In this document: positions 31,637-33,575 of the stretch, in pieces
Numbering within the stretch: position 1 is the stretch's first letter
Layout of the letters: each line of letters starts with the position of its first letter
DNA from: JAZDFC01 sp043808235
Lineage (GTDB): Bacteria > Bacteroidota > Ignavibacteria > Ignavibacteriales > Melioribacteraceae
Length of the DNA: 33,575 nucleotides
Assembly: GCA_043808235.1 (NCBI GenBank)
Contig: JAZDFC010000071.1
Location: forward strand, 1 to 33,575
Direction: 5' to 3'
The notes under the pieces: generated by a model
Seen by the model: only the letters and a program-made list of their open reading frames with translations
What the model was told of the DNA's origin: nothing
Database searches by the model: none
Position numbers and translations under genes: made by a program

Positions 31637-33376
31637 ATGATTGACATTCAGAGCACCATACTTTTTCTGCTGATTACCTTTTCAATCTCTTCACTTGTCT
31701 TGGTAAATTATCTTTGGGGAAGAAAAAGAATCCCGGGAGCTTTGGCATATGCGTTCGTAAATCTCTCATGCGCCATATGGTGTGTCGGGTATATAATCGA
31801 ATTATGGATGCCCGATATAAACAGCAAAATGCTGGGAGTGAAAGTTCAATATACAATGGGGATTCCATTCGTTAGTGTTTTCTTTTTTTTCGCTTCCATT
31901 GCTTATAGAACGCGCGGCAGGCGACCAACGACAAAAGAAATAATTCTATCCCTTATCATTCCTTTTATAACAATGATATTAATGTGGACAGATGAATATC
32001 ACAATTTGATGTACATTAATGAAGATGTCCAAAAGATAGGATCGTTTGTTTTTATTGTGAAGGATTGGGGAATCTGGTATTACGTCAATATCGCATATTC
32101 CTATTTTGTGTTATTTGCCGGTACGATAATTCTTCTTTTATCATTAAGAAAGATTGAGAAATTATACAGACTGCAAACATGGATGCTGATAATAGGACTA
32201 TGCATTTCGTGGTTATTCAATGTCATTTACCTTGCGGGAAGCAGCAGCTTCATGCGTTTTGATATAACTCCCATTGGTTTTGCAATAAGCAATGCGATAA
32301 TTACGTTTGCACTTTTTAGATACCGTTTGTTTGATGTTATCCCGGCTGCAAGGGACACTGTATTCGAGTCAATGGATAACGGTGTTATCGTAATCGATAA
32401 TTTTGAGCGAGTTGTCGATATGAATCCCGCCGCGATTAGAATATTCGGAATGCGCGGTTTAATCGGTAATTCAATATTGGAATTATTTGAAGAATTTAAA
32501 GTCGATCCTACGGAAATCCGATCCGGAAAAATTTCACGGACAGAAATAGTATATAACAATATCAATTATGATTTGATAATCTCGCCTGTATTAGACAGGA
32601 GTTACAAAATCGCAGGTAGTGTAATTTACTTTCACGATATAACTGATTTGAAAAAAACACAAAAGGAATTAAGTGATTCTAACAACGCTAAAGACAAATT
32701 CTTTTCGATAATCGCGCATGATCTTAAAAATCCTTTCTTCGGGATAATTGGTCTTTCGGGAATGATAAAAGAAGATTATTCCATAATGACTGATGATCAA
32801 AAAAAAGAAATGGTAACCGACATTAACGAACTTGCTGTTAATACATACAAATTATTGGAAAATTTGCTTGAATGGTCGCGACAACAAACCGGAACAATTG
32901 AGTTTACGCCAAAACTTTTCAATCTTTCATCACTAATTGACGAGAACATCAAAAGTGTAAAGCAGCGGGCACAATTAAAGAACATTGGGATTACCCCGGA
33001 TTACGAGGAAGAAGTATTTGTATTTGCCGATGAAAATATGATCAATACGGTAATTAGAAATCTCATTTCAAATGCGTTAAAATTTACTAATCCGGAAGGG
33101 CTGATAAATGTTTCGGTGAAAAATATTGAACACTATATACGAGTATCTGTAACCGATAATGGCGTGGGTATGAACGTTGAAACTAAGAAAAAGTTATTCC
33201 GAATAGAATACAATATTAAATCCATAGGCACTTCCGGTGAGAAGGGATCGGGTCTTGGATTATTGCTTTGCAAGGAATTTGTCGATCGGAATGGTGGCAA
33301 AATGTGGGCTGAGAGTGAAATTGATAAAGGAAGTACTTTTTACTTTTCGCTGCCATTAAAAGAATCACTTTCTTGA
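31637..33376 (+). CDS. 7TM-PAS sensor histidine kinase
   Basis: The 579-residue protein has an N-terminal domain of seven predicted membrane helices (about residues 5-228), of the type called the histidine kinase N-terminal 7TM region, then a PAS domain (about 238-340, with SMDNGVIVIDNFERVVDMNPAA). The kinase core contains FFSIIAHDLKNPFFG (His361), NLISNALKFTNP, VTDNGVGMN and GEKGSGLGLLLCKEF. It lacks a receiver domain. It is divergent from the carotenoid operon, 143 bases away, so a regulatory link is possible but not shown. No response regulator is in the window. It ends 71 bases before the right IS copy. Confidence 0.9.
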   Translation: MIDIQSTILFLLITFSISSLVLVNYLWGRKRIPGALAYAFVNLSCAIWCVGYIIELWMPDINSKMLGVKVQYTMGIPFVSVFFFFASIAYRTRGRRPTTKEIILSLIIPFITMILMWTDEYHNLMYINEDVQKIGSFVFIVKDWGIWYYVNIAYSYFVLFAGTIILLLSLRKIEKLYRLQTWMLIIGLCISWLFNVIYLAGSSSFMRFDITPIGFAISNAIITFALFRYRLFDVIPAARDTVFESMDNGVIVIDNFERVVDMNPAAIRIFGMRGLIGNSILELFEEFKVDPTEIRSGKISRTEIVYNNINYDLIISPVLDRSYKIAGSVIYFHDITDLKKTQKELSDSNNAKDKFFSIIAHDLKNPFFGIIGLSGMIKEDYSIMTDDQKKEMVTDINELAVNTYKLLENLLEWSRQQTGTIEFTPKLFNLSSLIDENIKSVKQRAQLKNIGITPDYEEEVFVFADENMINTVIRNLISNALKFTNPEGLINVSVKNIEHYIRVSVTDNGVGMNVETKKKLFRIEYNIKSIGTSGEKGSGLGLLLCKEFVDRNGGKMWAESEIDKGSTFYFSLPLKESLS

Positions 33377-33447
33377 GATAGTGAACTGCCTGAGGGCGAT
33401 TGATGCAGATGTGTAGTTGAATTAATTAACAGTTAAAAAATATTTCT

Positions 33448-33472
33448 GAGTCTGTAAAGATATTTGTGTAAA
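33448..33472 (-). repeat. Terminal inverted repeat of the IS256-like element (right copy)
   Basis: The 25 bp start GAGTCTGTAAAGATATT and mirror the left repeat at 115-139. Identity between the two window ends stops exactly at 33448, which defines the element boundary. Confidence 0.75.
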
Positions 33473-33484
33473 TGGGAAAAGCAG

Positions 33485-33575
33485 TTAAAGAACAACATTT
33501 AATCTCTCCTCAAAAATAACAGATAAATGGGAAAGAACAACAGCCCAGTTTTGAATTTGCATAGTCCACTTTTTT
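33485..33575 (-). CDS. IS256/Mutator-family transposase, C-terminal end (partial, right copy)
   Basis: Minus-strand codons from 33574 down to TAA at 33487-33485 encode the same KKWTMQIQNW C-terminus as the left copy. About 29 residues are visible. Nothing else of the gene is in the window. Confidence 0.82.
   Translation of the reverse strand, partial: KKWTMQIQNWAVVLSHLSVIFEERLNVVL

Larger units (their letters stand above)
33448..33575 (-). mobile_element. Right copy of the IS256-family element end, inverted relative to the left copy
   Basis: These 128 bases are the exact reverse complement of 12-139. They hold the 25-bp terminal repeat (33448-33472), the transposase stop codon and its last codons on the minus strand, and then the window ends. 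The tip faces inward, as on the left. The element sits in non-coding DNA, 71 bases after the 7TM kinase gene, so no gene is visibly broken on this side. Confidence 0.85.

Noticed and set aside
1..33575. A 33-kb composite transposon formed by the two IS ends
   Set aside because: The cargo is housekeeping (topA, zwf, rpsT, pyrE, yidD), and one IS interrupts a gene whose remainder lies inside. Two independent insertions or a contig break at a multicopy IS explain the ends better.

Overview
The window reads as chromosomal DNA of a free-living bacterium from the Bacteroidota/Chlorobi/Ignavibacteria (FCB) group. The evidence is an AT-rich base composition; a promoter of the TTG-N20-TAnnTTTG type in front of rpsT; a TonB-dependent receptor with a carboxypeptidase-regulatory-like N-terminal domain; a RfaH/UpxY-like NusG paralogue; a topoisomerase I with C-terminal repeats and no obvious zinc fingers; and a carotenoid operon mixing CrtYcd, CruF, CruC-like and CruD-like enzymes. 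I favour an Ignavibacteria-like lineage, but that placement is inference.

The window is bounded on both sides by the same insertion-sequence end in inverted orientation. A perfect 128-bp match joins bases 12-139 to the reverse complement of 33448-33575. It carries the last codons of an IS256 (Mutator)-family transposase and a 25-bp terminal repeat whose tip points inward. The left copy has cut off the first codons of a GNAT acetyltransferase gene.

Layout. (1) 690-5391, minus strand: a probable five-gene operon made of a hybrid histidine kinase, a NusG paralogue, a YhaM-like OB/HD protein, an exported TPR protein and a sirtuin. (2) 5750-8874, minus: a small lipoprotein, then a universal-stress protein paired with a cation/proton antiporter that carries a PTS-EIIA-like domain. 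(3) 8991-12225, minus: a probable metal-uptake module of a His-rich small membrane protein, a lipoprotein and a ZnuD-like TonB receptor; yidD and pyrE lie upstream on the same strand. (4) 13458-18295, plus: topA, then zwf-pgl (oxidative pentose phosphate entry). (5) 18439-21470: queE-queD (7-deazaguanine synthesis, minus), rpsT (plus) and a GlmU-like nucleotidyltransferase (minus). (6) 21718-23335, plus: an outer-membrane barrel protein overlapped by a PAS histidine kinase with a four-cysteine motif. (7) 23349-31493, minus: a nine-gene carotenoid operon, crtI-crtB-(unknown exported protein)-crtYcd-crtD-acyltransferase-glycosyltransferase-cruF-crtW. (8) 31637-33376, plus: a divergent 7TM-PAS histidine kinase.

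Taken together, the carotenoid genes predict a monocyclic 4-keto carotenoid with a hydroxylated, desaturated acyclic end that is glycosylated and acylated (a keto-myxocoxanthin glycoside ester, myxobacton-like). The most notable unknowns are the exported protein inside this operon and the small His-rich/lipoprotein pair beside the ZnuD-like receptor. I found no tRNA, rRNA, CRISPR array, phage or restriction/defence system.
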